A stretch of 12,558 nucleotides of DNA from Candidatus Eiseniibacteriota bacterium (GCA_020052115.1 JAGVPR010000401.1:1-12558); one strand, 5' to 3'; shown: positions 1 through 7,615, counted from the first letter of the stretch. Notes: a model not told the origin generated them from the sequence alone. Numbers and translations are program-made.

Positions 1-1
1 C

Positions 2-367
2 GGTCCGCGTCCCGCACGCGGCCCGCGTCCGCAGGAGACAGCTCGCGCCGCTGCCCGCCTTGCGCTCGAGAAGAAGGCGGAGGGCGTCCAGATCCTCGAT
101 CTTAGCGGCCTCTCGAGCGTGTGCGACTACTTCGTCCTGGCCAGCGCGCGCTCCGAGACGCAGGTGCGCGCCATCGCGGACCGGATCGAAGAGGGACTGA
201 GCGAGAAGGGCGTCCGAGTGTGGCATCGCGAAGGCTACGCCGGACGGCGCTGGATCCTGCTCGACTTCGTGGATATCGTGGTGCACGTCTTCCACCAGGA
301 GACGCGCGAGTTCTACATGCTCGAGAGGCTCTGGGGAGATGCGCCCGTCGAGACCATTGACGAGTGA
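2..367 (+). CDS. rsfS: Ribosomal silencing factor RsfS (Iojap family), 5'-truncated
   Basis: RsfS binds ribosomal protein L14 on the 50S subunit and blocks subunit joining when nutrients are short. The frame is open from base 2 to a TGA at 365-367 (121 codons visible). It carries the family pattern in order: ALEKKAEGVQILDLSGLSS, then CDYFVLASARSETQVRAIAD, then WILLDFVDIVVHVFH and REFYMLERLWGDAP near the C-terminus. No ATG, GTG or TTG lies upstream of the conserved block. The GTG at 119 falls inside the conserved core and cannot be the true start, so the start lies just left of the window. Family members are usually about 105-130 residues, so only a few residues should be missing. The 3' end overlaps the argS start by 29 bases, which suggests translational coupling. 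Identity is very likely; only the start is unknown. Confidence 0.93.
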   Translation, partial: GPRPARGPRPQETARAAARLALEKKAEGVQILDLSGLSSVCDYFVLASARSETQVRAIADRIEEGLSEKGVRVWHREGYAGRRWILLDFVDIVVHVFHQETREFYMLERLWGDAPVETIDE

Positions 368-2009
368 GGTGCTGGCGGCGGCCCTGGCCCGCGCGGCAGT
401 GCGAAGCGGACTCTCGGACGCCCCTCCGGCGGCCGAGATTTCGGTGCCGCACCAGGCCGGCCACGGCGATCACTCCTCGAACCTGGCCCTGATCCTCGCG
501 CGAGCGGCCAAGAAACCTCCACGCGCCGTGGCCGAGGCGCTCGTCGCCGCGCTCGAACTCCCGCCGGATCTCATCGAGAAGACCGAGATCGCCGGTCCGG
601 GCTTCATCAATTTCACGTTGAGCCGCGAAGCGTTGTGGCACTCGGTCCAAGCCGCGCTCACCGAGGGGCTCGCATACGGCGCTTCGGGCGGGGGCGCGGC
701 GGCGCCGGTGCAGGTGGAGTTCGTCAGCGCGAACCCGACCGGTCCCGTGAATGTCGTCAACGCGCGCGCCGCCGCCGTGGGGGATGCACTCGCGCGCTGT
801 CTTCGCGCGCGCGGCCACGCCGTGCAGACCGAGTTCTACGTGAACGACATGGGCACGCAGATTGATCTTCTGGGACGCTCCCTGCGTGCCCGTCTCGAGG
901 AGAGGCTGGGAGCCGGGCCGGGGACGATCCCCGAGGGCGGATATCCCGGAGAGTACCTGGCCGACGCCGCCCGTTCGTTCGCGGAGGCGGAGGCGCGCTC
1001 CCTTCTCGACGGCGCGGATGACGGTCGCATCGCCCGGCGCGCCGTGGAAGAGATGCTGGGGCGCCAGCGCCGCGACCTCGAGAGCTACGGAGTCGCCTTC
1101 GACGAGTGGTTCCGGCAGTCGGCGCTCTACCCGCCCGGCTCGCAAGCGGTCTTCGAGGCTCTCGAGACGCTCCGCGCGGCCGGCTTCGTCGCCGAGCGCG
1201 AAGGGGCGCAGTGGTTCCTCTCGACGCGGTTCGGCGACGAAGAGGATCGCGTCCTGGTCCGTGGAAACGGGGAGCCGACTTATTTCCTCGCGGACATCGC
1301 GTACCACGTGAACAAGCGCCGTCGGGGCTTCGGGCGCGTCATTGACATCTGGGGTCCGGACCATCATGGGCACATTCCGCGCATGCAGGCGGCGGTGCGC
1401 GCGCTGGGCCATGAGGAGGGATGGCTCGAGATCCTCATCGTCCAGCAGGTGAACCTTCTTCGCGAAGGAACCGTCGTGAAGATGTCGAAGAGGGCAGGGG
1501 AGTTCGTGACGCTGGCCGATCTCGTGGAGGAGGTCGGCGTGGATGCGGCGCGCTTCTTCTTTCTCATGCGCCGCACCGACAGCCACCTGGATTTCGACCT
1601 GTCCCTCGCGAAGATGCGGACGGTGGCGAACCCCGTGTTCTACGTGCAGTACGGCCATGCGAGGATCGCGAGCCTGGTGCGTCACGCGGGCGCGGCGGAG
1701 CGGGGCCCGGGCCTTCTCGATGGGGCAGAGCCCGGTCCCATGGTCAGCGATGCGGAGCGGATCTTGATGAAGCGGATCGCGGATTTCCCTGAAGTGGTCG
1801 CGGGGGCGGCCGACGCGAGGGAGCCGCACCGCCTGACCGGCTACCTGCGCGAGCTGGCAGCGGACTTCCACGTTTTCTACGAGCGCTGCCGCGTCGTGGG
1901 AGAGGCGCCGCCTCTGATGCGGGCGCGCCTGGCGCTGGCTGCGGCCGCGGGGGCCACGCTGGAAGCGGGGCTCTCGCTCATGGGGGTCAGCGCCCCGGAG
2001 AGCATGTGA
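339..2009 (+). CDS. argS: Arginyl-tRNA synthetase (class I) with aberrant HIGH motif
   Basis: Charges tRNA-Arg with arginine in the cytosol. The 556-residue product has the ArgS layout: an N-terminal tRNA D-loop-binding domain (about 1-110), a class I Rossmann catalytic core, and an all-alpha DALR-type anticodon-binding domain (about 430-556) ending in LSLMGVSAPESM. The core contains FVSANPTGP (128-136), the acceptor-side block IDIWGPDHHGHIPRM, and an intact KMSK at 381-384. The HIGH signature, expected right after PTGP, reads N138-V-V-N141, so both histidines and the glycine are absent; see findings. Three starts are possible: ATG 339, TTG 357 and GTG 369. I keep ATG 339, which overlaps rsfS and sits directly behind GGGGAG, but the spacing is poor and GTG 369 is a real alternative. 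The gene is followed one base later by the sugar kinase gene, so the two are probably co-transcribed. Family assignment is secure; full enzymatic activity is inferred. Confidence 0.95.
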   Translation: MRPSRPLTSEVLAAALARAAVRSGLSDAPPAAEISVPHQAGHGDHSSNLALILARAAKKPPRAVAEALVAALELPPDLIEKTEIAGPGFINFTLSREALWHSVQAALTEGLAYGASGGGAAAPVQVEFVSANPTGPVNVVNARAAAVGDALARCLRARGHAVQTEFYVNDMGTQIDLLGRSLRARLEERLGAGPGTIPEGGYPGEYLADAARSFAEAEARSLLDGADDGRIARRAVEEMLGRQRRDLESYGVAFDEWFRQSALYPPGSQAVFEALETLRAAGFVAEREGAQWFLSTRFGDEEDRVLVRGNGEPTYFLADIAYHVNKRRRGFGRVIDIWGPDHHGHIPRMQAAVRALGHEEGWLEILIVQQVNLLREGTVVKMSKRAGEFVTLADLVEEVGVDAARFFFLMRRTDSHLDFDLSLAKMRTVANPVFYVQYGHARIASLVRHAGAAERGPGLLDGAEPGPMVSDAERILMKRIADFPEVVAGAADAREPHRLTGYLRELAADFHVFYERCRVVGEAPPLMRARLALAAAAGATLEAGLSLMGVSAPESM

Positions 2010-2010
2010 G

Positions 2011-2928
2011 ATGAATGCGTCCCCGATTCTCGTCGTCGGCTCCGTGGCCCTCGATTCCGTTGAGACCCCGTTTGGAAAGGCCGAAGAGACCCTGGGCGGA
2101 TCGGCCTCGTACTTCGCCCTCTCGGCGCGCTTCTTCGCGCCGGTGTGCCTGGTGGCCGTGGTCGGAGAGGACTTCGAGTCACGGCATCTGTCCCTGCTTC
2201 GGGCGCCGGAGATTGATCTGGGCGGGCTCGAGGTGGGATCGGGAAAGACGTTTCGCTGGACGGGCGAGTACGGTTACGACCTGAACGAGGCCCACACGCT
2301 CGCCACGTGCCTGAATGTTTTCGAATCGTTCCGACCGAAGATCCCCGACCGTTTTCGTCAAGCCGAGTACGTGTTCCTCGCGAACATCGATCCGGTGTTG
2401 CAGCGCGAGGTGCTCGAGCAGATGGACCGGCCGCGCCTCGTCGTGTGCGACACGATGAACTTCTGGATCCGCGGGCGGCGGGAAGAGCTGCTGAAGACGA
2501 TCCGCAAGGTGGACATCCTGATCCTGAACCACGCCGAGGTGCGCGAGCTCGCGGGCGAGGCGAACGTGCTGAAGGCCGCCCGCGCGATCCTCGAGATGGG
2601 CCCTCACACCGTCGTTGTGAAGAAGGGGGAGCACGGGGCCTTTCTTTTCTCGAAGGACCTGTTCTTCTCGGCGCCGGCGTACCCCATGGAGCTTCTCTAC
2701 GATCCGACCGGGGCCGGCGACACGTTTGCCGGCGGCTTCGTCGGCTACCTCGCGATGGTGGGCGACCACGGACCCGACCGGCTGCGCCGCGCGGTCGTGT
2801 GGGGGACCGTGATGGCTTCCTTCGCTGTCGAGAAGTTCGGCGTGACGGGACTCTGCCGCGCAACGCACGAACTCATCCGGGAACGCTTCTCGCACCTCCG
2901 CGAGATCTCTCAGTTCGATCCGGACTGA
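2011..2928 (+). CDS. PfkB/ribokinase-family sugar kinase
   Basis: Predicted cytosolic ATP-dependent kinase of the PfkB (ribokinase) superfamily, 305 residues, a normal length. The N-terminal sugar-binding motif is present as LGGSASYFAL (28-37, with the Gly-Gly pair at 29-30), then VVGEDF at 50-55. The C-terminal PfkB signature DPTGAGDTFAGGF begins at residue 231, and Asp237 is the expected catalytic base. The substrate cannot be read from sequence: sugar, nucleoside or another phosphoryl acceptor are all possible. The start ATG lies one base after the argS stop, and the argS C-terminal codons supply a GGAGAG ribosome-binding site. The last 56 bases overlap the convergent membrane-protein gene on the other strand. 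The family is certain; the specific substrate is unassigned. Confidence 0.88.
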   Translation: MNASPILVVGSVALDSVETPFGKAEETLGGSASYFALSARFFAPVCLVAVVGEDFESRHLSLLRAPEIDLGGLEVGSGKTFRWTGEYGYDLNEAHTLATCLNVFESFRPKIPDRFRQAEYVFLANIDPVLQREVLEQMDRPRLVVCDTMNFWIRGRREELLKTIRKVDILILNHAEVRELAGEANVLKAARAILEMGPHTVVVKKGEHGAFLFSKDLFFSAPAYPMELLYDPTGAGDTFAGGFVGYLAMVGDHGPDRLRRAVVWGTVMASFAVEKFGVTGLCRATHELIRERFSHLREISQFDPD

Positions 2929-3916
2929 TTCGAAGGGAATCCACCGGCTGCAGGAACGGGTAGAGGAAGACGGGGATCAGCTCGAACCAGATCCGGAACT
3001 CGAAGACGATTCCGCTCAGGAGATTCCCGACGGCAAAGACCCCCACGAGGACGCGGAGCATCCGGGTGTTCGCGTCGCGAAACGGGTGGAGCAGGAACGC
3101 GAGCAGGAGCCCCGCGTCGAGAAGAAGGGGGTGGTTCCAGAACGAGACCCAGCGGTACCACTCCTTGTAAGGAAAGTCCCCGGTCACGATGAAGCGCAGA
3201 TTGGCCACGAGGAGCGGGAAGCTCGGGGCTGATCCCGGCATCGAATGAGCGATCCAGCCGGCGGCGGCCCTGGCCGCAACCGACAGGATCAACGCCGCAC
3301 CGAAGAGCTCGAGCCGCCGTCTTCGCGTCCCCTCGACGAACAGATACGCCAGCGCCAGCACGCCGACCGTCTCCTTGAAGAGCACGCCGATCGGGAGGGC
3401 CGCAAGGAAGAGCTCCGACCGCCGGCGGATCAGCAGGCAGACGAAGAGCACATAGAAGAAAAGCGCCGGCATGTCCCACGGATAGACCCGATCGGCGATC
3501 CCCGGCATGTAGCCGAAGGCCACGGCGGCGAAGGTCCCGAGGACGGCGATGAGGGCCTTCTCACGCAGGAAGAAGGAATAGACCAGGAAGACCAAAGCGA
3601 GCCAGAGGGCCGAGTAGAGCCCGGCCAGGTGCGCGAACGTCCGCGGGTCAATCTCGCCGCCGCTGATCGCTCCTCCCACGGCGAGCGAGCCCAGGCGGTT
3701 ACTGAGAACCCTGGGCCTCCAACTCCTGTCGAGATCCATGCGCCCCAGATCGCTTTCGGTGACCGGGAACCGGATTCCGAGCTTGTGGGCGGCGAACGTC
3801 TCCGCGCTGTGGGTTTGCAGGGGCGCGATGGCCCGCACTTCGTGATACAGCATCAGGCACAGCGCTAGGGCGACAGGGACGACGGCTACCACCCGCCTGG
3901 CGTTCACGGCTCTCAT
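2873..3916 (-). CDS. Multi-pass integral membrane protein, function unknown
   Basis: I do not recognise this protein. The 347-residue product has one N-terminal hydrophobic segment (about 9-27) and then roughly seven or eight more (about 97-117, 120-138, 148-163, 172-195, 205-223, 264-278, 286-302, 308-324). A polar stretch at 28-95 follows the first segment and would face the periplasm. Notable motifs are SWRPRVLSNRLG (65-76), YPWDMPALFF (145-154), LFKETVG (179-185) and EFRIWFELIPVFLYP (306-320). A charged loop followed by many helices and a final E-R-x-W-x-E-L-x-P helix is reminiscent of GT-C-like sugar transferases that use lipid-linked donors, but this is only a resemblance. ATG 3916 is chosen because hydrophobic coding starts there; upstream the frame runs on into the opposite-strand gene. 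The mRNA has only a weak CGAGG site. It is the only minus-strand gene here and overlaps the kinase gene tail to tail by 56 bases. Confidence 0.7.
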   Translation of the reverse strand: MRAVNARRVVAVVPVALALCLMLYHEVRAIAPLQTHSAETFAAHKLGIRFPVTESDLGRMDLDRSWRPRVLSNRLGSLAVGGAISGGEIDPRTFAHLAGLYSALWLALVFLVYSFFLREKALIAVLGTFAAVAFGYMPGIADRVYPWDMPALFFYVLFVCLLIRRRSELFLAALPIGVLFKETVGVLALAYLFVEGTRRRRLELFGAALILSVAARAAAGWIAHSMPGSAPSFPLLVANLRFIVTGDFPYKEWYRWVSFWNHPLLLDAGLLLAFLLHPFRDANTRMLRVLVGVFAVGNLLSGIVFEFRIWFELIPVFLYPFLQPVDSLRISPDRTERSRGGARSVPG

Positions 3917-4044
3917 TGGGATGCCTCGGGTCGAAAGGAGGCGCCGGGGTCCGATGCTCCCAGCGCGGCGCCGAGAGAATAGCACCGGACGCCGGGGCCG
4001 GGGGCCGGGTGCGATACCAATCGCCCGGGGGGCGAAGGCGGCGC

Positions 4045-4072
4045 TTGCCGGGGCCGCCGTGGGCGTGATATC
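4045..4072 (+). promoter_or_regulatory. Weak candidate promoter for the 4130 gene
   Basis: In the 213-base divergent gap between the membrane gene and the hypothetical gene, TTGCCG (4045-4050) is followed after 16 bases by GATATC (4067-4072). This matches the sigma-70 pattern 4/6 and 3/6. A transcription start here would leave a leader of about 50 bases. No other recognisable signal was found in the gap. Confidence 0.25.
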
Positions 4073-4129
4073 GTCGTGTGGCGCAGTTCTAACTTCGTGA
4101 CCCGACGACGCCTCGCCAGGGAGGGGATC

Positions 4130-4825
4130 GTGCTGGACGGAGTGGACGCAACCCTCATCGAGCGAGCAGAAGCCGCCATTCGAGAAGTGGACGGGGTCGC
4201 CGACGTCCGCATCGTGACGGAAGACGGGCAGATTGACGCCGTTCACGTGCAGGCGAACAAGCCCCGCAGCCCGAAGCTCATCGTCCGCGACATCGCGACA
4301 ATTCTCATCACGCGTTTCAATCTGCGCCTCGATCACCGCAAGGTCTCCATCGTCTTCCCCCAGGGGCGTGACGAGGATGCGGCGCGTACGGCGCCGGGTC
4401 TCAGGCTTCGGCACGAGAGCGTCAACGTGTACAGCGAGGGGCTCCGCACCGAAGCGCAGGTCATGCTTTCCCTGGCGGGCCGCACGATCCTCGGCAGCGC
4501 CTCCGGAGCGAGCGCGCGCGACGTGCAGCCTCGGCTCATCTCCGAGGCGACGCTGGACGCCGTGCGCAAGTTCGTGGACGAGCCGGGCGCGCTCGTCGTC
4601 TCCGGCGTCATCACGTGCCCCGTGGGAAGCGACAATATCGTGCTCGTCAGCGTGCAGATGCTCGCCGGACGCCAGGAGAGCACCCTCATCGGAGGCTGCG
4701 TTCACCAGGGCGATCCGCATCGCGCGGTCGTCTACGCGACCCTGGACGCGATCAATCGCGTCTTTGGACGGTTTCGTCTGAAGGAGGCTCGAGAGTACGA
4801 ACTCAGACCGACATCCCTTCTCTAG
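4130..4825 (+). CDS. Conserved-looking hypothetical protein, 231 aa
   Basis: I do not know its function. The product appears soluble, with no signal peptide or membrane segment. The N-terminal 75 residues look like a small alpha/beta domain with an acidic turn: EDGQIDAVHV (31-40), a basic PRSPKLIVRDI (45-55), then LDHRKVSIV (67-75). The C-terminal part has two related helices, EATLDAVRKFV (139-149) and YATLDAINRVF (202-212), each near a beta-rich stretch, which hints at an internal duplication. The GTG at 4130 is chosen because AGGGAGGGG (4118-4126) lies about four bases upstream. GTG 4076 or 4097 would give a longer product with an arginine-rich, poorly conserved-looking tail and no good ribosome-binding site. 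It is transcribed divergently from the membrane-protein gene. It ends about 200 bases before the HD-GYP gene, with a possible terminator between them. Confidence 0.72.
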   Translation: MLDGVDATLIERAEAAIREVDGVADVRIVTEDGQIDAVHVQANKPRSPKLIVRDIATILITRFNLRLDHRKVSIVFPQGRDEDAARTAPGLRLRHESVNVYSEGLRTEAQVMLSLAGRTILGSASGASARDVQPRLISEATLDAVRKFVDEPGALVVSGVITCPVGSDNIVLVSVQMLAGRQESTLIGGCVHQGDPHRAVVYATLDAINRVFGRFRLKEAREYELRPTSLL

Positions 4826-4874
4826 GCCGAAGCGAAGCGACGCACCCTAAAGAGCGGAGCGAAGACCCTCCCAA

Positions 4875-4918
4875 CCCGGCTCAGGCCGGGAATTCTCTCC
4901 AAGAGAGGAGGTGTTTTT
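4875..4918 (+). terminator. Tandem hairpins with T-run, possible terminator
   Basis: CCCGGC-TCAG-GCCGGG (4875-4890) is a perfect 6-bp hairpin. It is followed by CTCTC-CAA-GAGAG (4895-4907) and then five T's at 4914-4918, six bases beyond the second stem. The position after the hypothetical gene fits a terminator. The gap before the T-run makes it weak, and a leader structure for the next gene is an alternative. Confidence 0.4.
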
Positions 4919-4921
4919 CGC

Positions 4922-4952
4922 TTGATTGCCCTCTGGATTGCGGCGATATATG
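4922..4952 (+). promoter_or_regulatory. Candidate promoter for the HD-GYP/purM unit
   Basis: TTGATT (4922-4927) is followed by the AT-rich run GATATATG (4945-4952). With GATATA as the -10 box the spacer is 17 bases. This is one of the few AT-rich spots in the gap and lies just after the possible terminator. The match is partial (4/6 and 3/6). Confidence 0.3.
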
Positions 4953-5021
4953 TGGTGCTGAATGGCGGGCGTGCCGGATGGTGAGCCCGCGGCAGGTCAC
5001 GTAGGGAGGCCTGGAGAGGGG

Positions 5022-6359
5022 ATGTCGGTGCCCCCTTCGGGCGCCCGGCGCGGGGTGACGGCGGTGCAAGTTCGTAGCGGCGCTTTCAGTGTCTTCTACT
5101 TCACGGTGCTCGCGGGTGCCATCGCGCTGCTCGTGATCTTGTCGCCGCACGCGCACTTCGCGAGCCCCGCCGTGCTCGCGTTCTGGGCGCTCCTCATGCT
5201 GGTGGCCGAGGCGTCGCCGATCCGGCTCCCCGGCGGCGGCTTCATGACCGTCTCCTCGGCGATAGACTACGCAGGCATCATCGTCTTCGGTCCCGTCGTC
5301 ACCGCCTGGATTGACATCGTCTCGACCCTCTTCGCCGAAATGTTCATCACGCGGAGGCCGTTCCGCAAGGCGCTCTTCAACCTCGCGCTCTTCCCCGTGA
5401 CGACGATCCTCGCCGGATCCGTCTACATCGCGCTCGGAGGAAAACCCGGGTCGTTGACCCTGCCGCAGGATGTCGTGCCGATCTTCGGCTGCGGGTTGGT
5501 CTACTTCGTCTTCAACACGGCTTCCATCTCGACCGTCATCGCGCTCTCCCAGAAGACGTCCGCGTGGCGTGTCTGGCAAGTGAACTTCCTCTGGACCGTG
5601 TTCCACCTGCTGGCGTTTCTCCCGCTGGGTTCGATCATCGCCCTCTTGTACTTCCACACGAAGCTCTGGGGCGTGTTGCTGTTCTTCCTGCCCCTGATGC
5701 TGGCGCGCTACTCGTTCAAGCTCTACACCGACATGCGCCAGGACCTCGTGGACTTCGTGCGGGCGCTCACCACCGTGATCGACGAGATTGACCCGTACAC
5801 GCGGCACCACTCGTTGCGCGTCGCGCAGTACTCGGTGAAGATCGCCCGCGAGATGGGACTGCCGGAGCGGGATGTCGAGACGATCGAGTGCGCGGCCCTC
5901 ATGCACGACCTGGGGAAGATCAGCAGCCGGCACCGGAAGATCCTCGCGAAGCCCGCGCAGCTCTCGTCTGAGGAGCGCCGTCTCATGGCCGCCCATCCCG
6001 CGGCCGGCGCCGACATCGTCGAGAAGGTGCGATCGCTCCGCCGCGCCTCGCACATCGTACGGGCGCACCACGAGCGGCCCGACGGCAAGGGCTACCCGTT
6101 CGGGCTTCGCGCGAAGGACGTCCCGGTCGGCGCCCGGATCCTCAACGTCGCGGATTCGTTCGACGCGATGACCTCGGACCGCCCGTACAAGGCCTCGCGT
6201 TCGGTAGAGGAGGCGCTCGCTGAACTGGAGCGCTGCGCCGGCACGCAATTCGACGCCGAGGTCGTAGCGGCGATGAAGCGGCTGCACGGGAAGAGCGAAC
6301 TCGAGGTCTACGGAAACAAGGAGTTCTCGGACCTCGTCATCATGGCCCGGGAACGGTGA
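5022..6359 (+). CDS. Membrane-anchored HD-GYP domain protein (putative c-di-GMP phosphodiesterase)
   Basis: Predicted to hydrolyse cyclic di-GMP at the inner membrane. The 445-residue product has an N-terminal membrane domain of about six or seven helices (roughly 22-40, 48-63, 81-100, 117-136, 151-172, 188-208, 217-230) and no recognisable periplasmic sensor fold. A short linker at 231-245 leads into the HD-GYP domain (about 246-425). Catalytic features are present: RHHSLRVA (261-268), the HD pair His295-Asp296 in MHDLGK, HHERPDGKGYP (349-359) with the GYP at 357-359, and NVADSFDAMTSDRPY (375-389). ATG 5022 is chosen because GGAG sits five bases upstream; ATG 4962 would add 20 residues with no good ribosome-binding site. 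purM follows after 31 bases, so the two may be co-transcribed, although no functional link is known. Some HD-GYP proteins act on cGAMP or only bind nucleotide, so substrate specificity is inferred. Confidence 0.9.
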   Translation: MSVPPSGARRGVTAVQVRSGAFSVFYFTVLAGAIALLVILSPHAHFASPAVLAFWALLMLVAEASPIRLPGGGFMTVSSAIDYAGIIVFGPVVTAWIDIVSTLFAEMFITRRPFRKALFNLALFPVTTILAGSVYIALGGKPGSLTLPQDVVPIFGCGLVYFVFNTASISTVIALSQKTSAWRVWQVNFLWTVFHLLAFLPLGSIIALLYFHTKLWGVLLFFLPLMLARYSFKLYTDMRQDLVDFVRALTTVIDEIDPYTRHHSLRVAQYSVKIAREMGLPERDVETIECAALMHDLGKISSRHRKILAKPAQLSSEERRLMAAHPAAGADIVEKVRSLRRASHIVRAHHERPDGKGYPFGLRAKDVPVGARILNVADSFDAMTSDRPYKASRSVEEALAELERCAGTQFDAEVVAAMKRLHGKSELEVYGNKEFSDLVIMARER

Positions 6360-6390
6360 CGATCCCCGTGTCGCGCCCCCGGATCCACCG

Positions 6391-7449
6391 ATGAGCAAAT
6401 CTCCCTCCAATCGCGCGCCGGACTCCCTCTACCGGGACGCGGGCGTGGATCTCCAGGGTGCGGCCTCGGTCAAGCGGCGCCTTCGCTCGCTCGTTGAAGG
6501 GACGCTGCCGGCGGGGGCGGTCGGCCCGGGGCTTTTCAGCGGTCTTCTACCGCAGCCGGACGGGTCGTACCTGGCGGCCACCGTGGACGGCGTGGGGACG
6601 AAGACGCGCGTCGCCGGGCTGGCGCGGCACCATCGCGGGATCGGCGTGGACATCGTCCACCACTGCGCCGACGATCTGCTGGCGGTGAACGCGCGGCCGC
6701 TGTTCTTCCTCGACTACTTCGGCTCGAGCCGTCTCGAGCCGGCCCTCCTGCTCGAGATCATCGAGGGCATGGCCGAGGCGTGCCGGGACGTCGGCGCTGC
6801 ACTGCTCGGCGGGGAGACGGCGCAGATGCCGGGAACGTATGTGGCGGGCGAGTACGACGTCGTGGGCTGCATGGTGGGACGCGTGGCGCCGGGGACGCTC
6901 CTGACCGGCGCCGAGGTGCGCGCGGGAGACCGGGTCCTGGGTCTCGCTTCGGACGGGCTTCACACGAACGGATACTCGCTGGCTCGCAGCGCGCTCTTGG
7001 AAGGCGGGCGCTTCTCCGTCGAGGACCGTCCGGTCTCCCTCGGGGGCGAGAGCGTGGGAGAGGCTCTCCTTCGGCCGCACCGCCATTACGGGCCCGCAGT
7101 GGCTGCGGCCCTGGCGGCGGGCGGCGTTACAGCGATGGCGCACATCACGGGCGGCGGGATCGAGGAGAACCTCGCGCGCGTGCTCCCGGAGGGGAAGGGG
7201 GCGCTGATCAACGCGGGGTCGTGGAATGTGCCCGCGATCTTCCGGTTGATCGGCGAGGCGGGGGGGGTGCCCGAAGAGGAGATGCGCCGCGTCTTCAACA
7301 TGGGGATCGGGTTCTGTCTCACAGTGCGACCGGGAGCGGCTTCGGCCGCGCGCGTGGCGGCGGCGGCGAGCGGAATCAAAGCCTTCGAGATCGGTGAGAT
7401 CGTGGGCGGTGACGCGGTGCTCTGGAGGGAGCGGCCGGCCTCGCGTTGA
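6391..7449 (+). CDS. purM: Phosphoribosylformylglycinamidine cyclo-ligase (AIR synthetase)
   Basis: Catalyses the ATP-dependent ring closure of FGAM to aminoimidazole ribotide, the fifth step of de novo purine synthesis. The 352-residue product has the full PurM pattern: YRDAGVD (14-20), TVDGVGTK near 64, HHCADDLLAVNARPLFFLDY, GGETAQMPGTY, SDGLHTNGYSLAR, HITGGGIEENLARVLP and VFNMGIG. Length is normal. The ATG at 6391 is preceded only by a weak GGATCC element, so translation may rely on coupling to the HD-GYP gene 31 bases upstream. A run of eight G's at 7260-7267 lies within the gene but leaves the frame intact. The final codons overlap the -35 box of the aroF promoter. No other purine gene is in the window. 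Confidence 0.96.
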   Translation: MSKSPSNRAPDSLYRDAGVDLQGAASVKRRLRSLVEGTLPAGAVGPGLFSGLLPQPDGSYLAATVDGVGTKTRVAGLARHHRGIGVDIVHHCADDLLAVNARPLFFLDYFGSSRLEPALLLEIIEGMAEACRDVGAALLGGETAQMPGTYVAGEYDVVGCMVGRVAPGTLLTGAEVRAGDRVLGLASDGLHTNGYSLARSALLEGGRFSVEDRPVSLGGESVGEALLRPHRHYGPAVAAALAAGGVTAMAHITGGGIEENLARVLPEGKGALINAGSWNVPAIFRLIGEAGGVPEEEMRRVFNMGIGFCLTVRPGAASAARVAAAASGIKAFEIGEIVGGDAVLWRERPASR

Positions 7450-7474
7450 CGCGGGCGGCGTTCTCTGGTAGGGT
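7446..7474 (+). promoter_or_regulatory. Sigma-70-type promoter of the aroF leader
   Basis: TTGACG (7446-7451), a 17-base spacer, then TAGGGT (7469-7474). The -35 box contains the TGA stop of purM. The predicted start near 7481 coincides with the 5' arm of the leader's closing stem, which supports the call. Confidence 0.62.
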
Positions 7475-7513
7475 TCGCGGCAATTCGAGCCGCGCAGGTC
7501 TGGGAGTGTCGCT

Positions 7514-7615
7514 GTGCAACCCGCCTCTTCGTTCGACACCAAGCTGGTCTCGTGGCGGCGGCGCCCCGTGCGGGGTCGGGGGCCGCGCGCACGCAGAGAC
7601 GGAGAGCGCGCGTAG
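7514..7615 (+). CDS. Possible leader peptide ORF within the aroF leader
   Basis: A GTG at 7514 with GGGAG (7502-7506) seven bases upstream opens a 33-codon frame ending at TAG 7613-7615, just 25 bases ahead of the terminator stem. The peptide has one Phe and one Trp codon followed by a run of arginine codons (SWRRRP). There is no cluster of aromatic codons as in classical trp or phe leaders, so a control role is uncertain. Confidence 0.2.
   Translation: MQPASSFDTKLVSWRRRPVRGRGPRARRDGERA

Noticed and set aside
102..1871. 589-codon open frame on the minus strand
   Set aside because: It is antisense to argS, low-complexity and Arg/His/Leu-rich with no family pattern; long antisense frames are expected at this GC content. 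The same applies to minus-strand frames at 4881-6410, 6547-8013 and 9838-10995.
3954..4100. Plus-strand small ORF behind an AAAGGAGG sequence
   Set aside because: The product of about 48 residues is arginine/glycine-rich with no pattern, and the AAAGGAGG is 12 or more bases from the ATG, in a GC-rich gap.
3917..4720. Upstream extension of the minus-strand membrane gene to 615 residues
   Set aside because: The extension runs through the promoter gap and antisense to the 4130 gene, and its composition is polar and shadow-like. Membrane coding begins at ATG 3916.
7260..7267. Run of eight G's in purM as a phase-variable tract
   Set aside because: The frame is intact and purM is a housekeeping gene not known for phase variation; at most a place for sequencing error.
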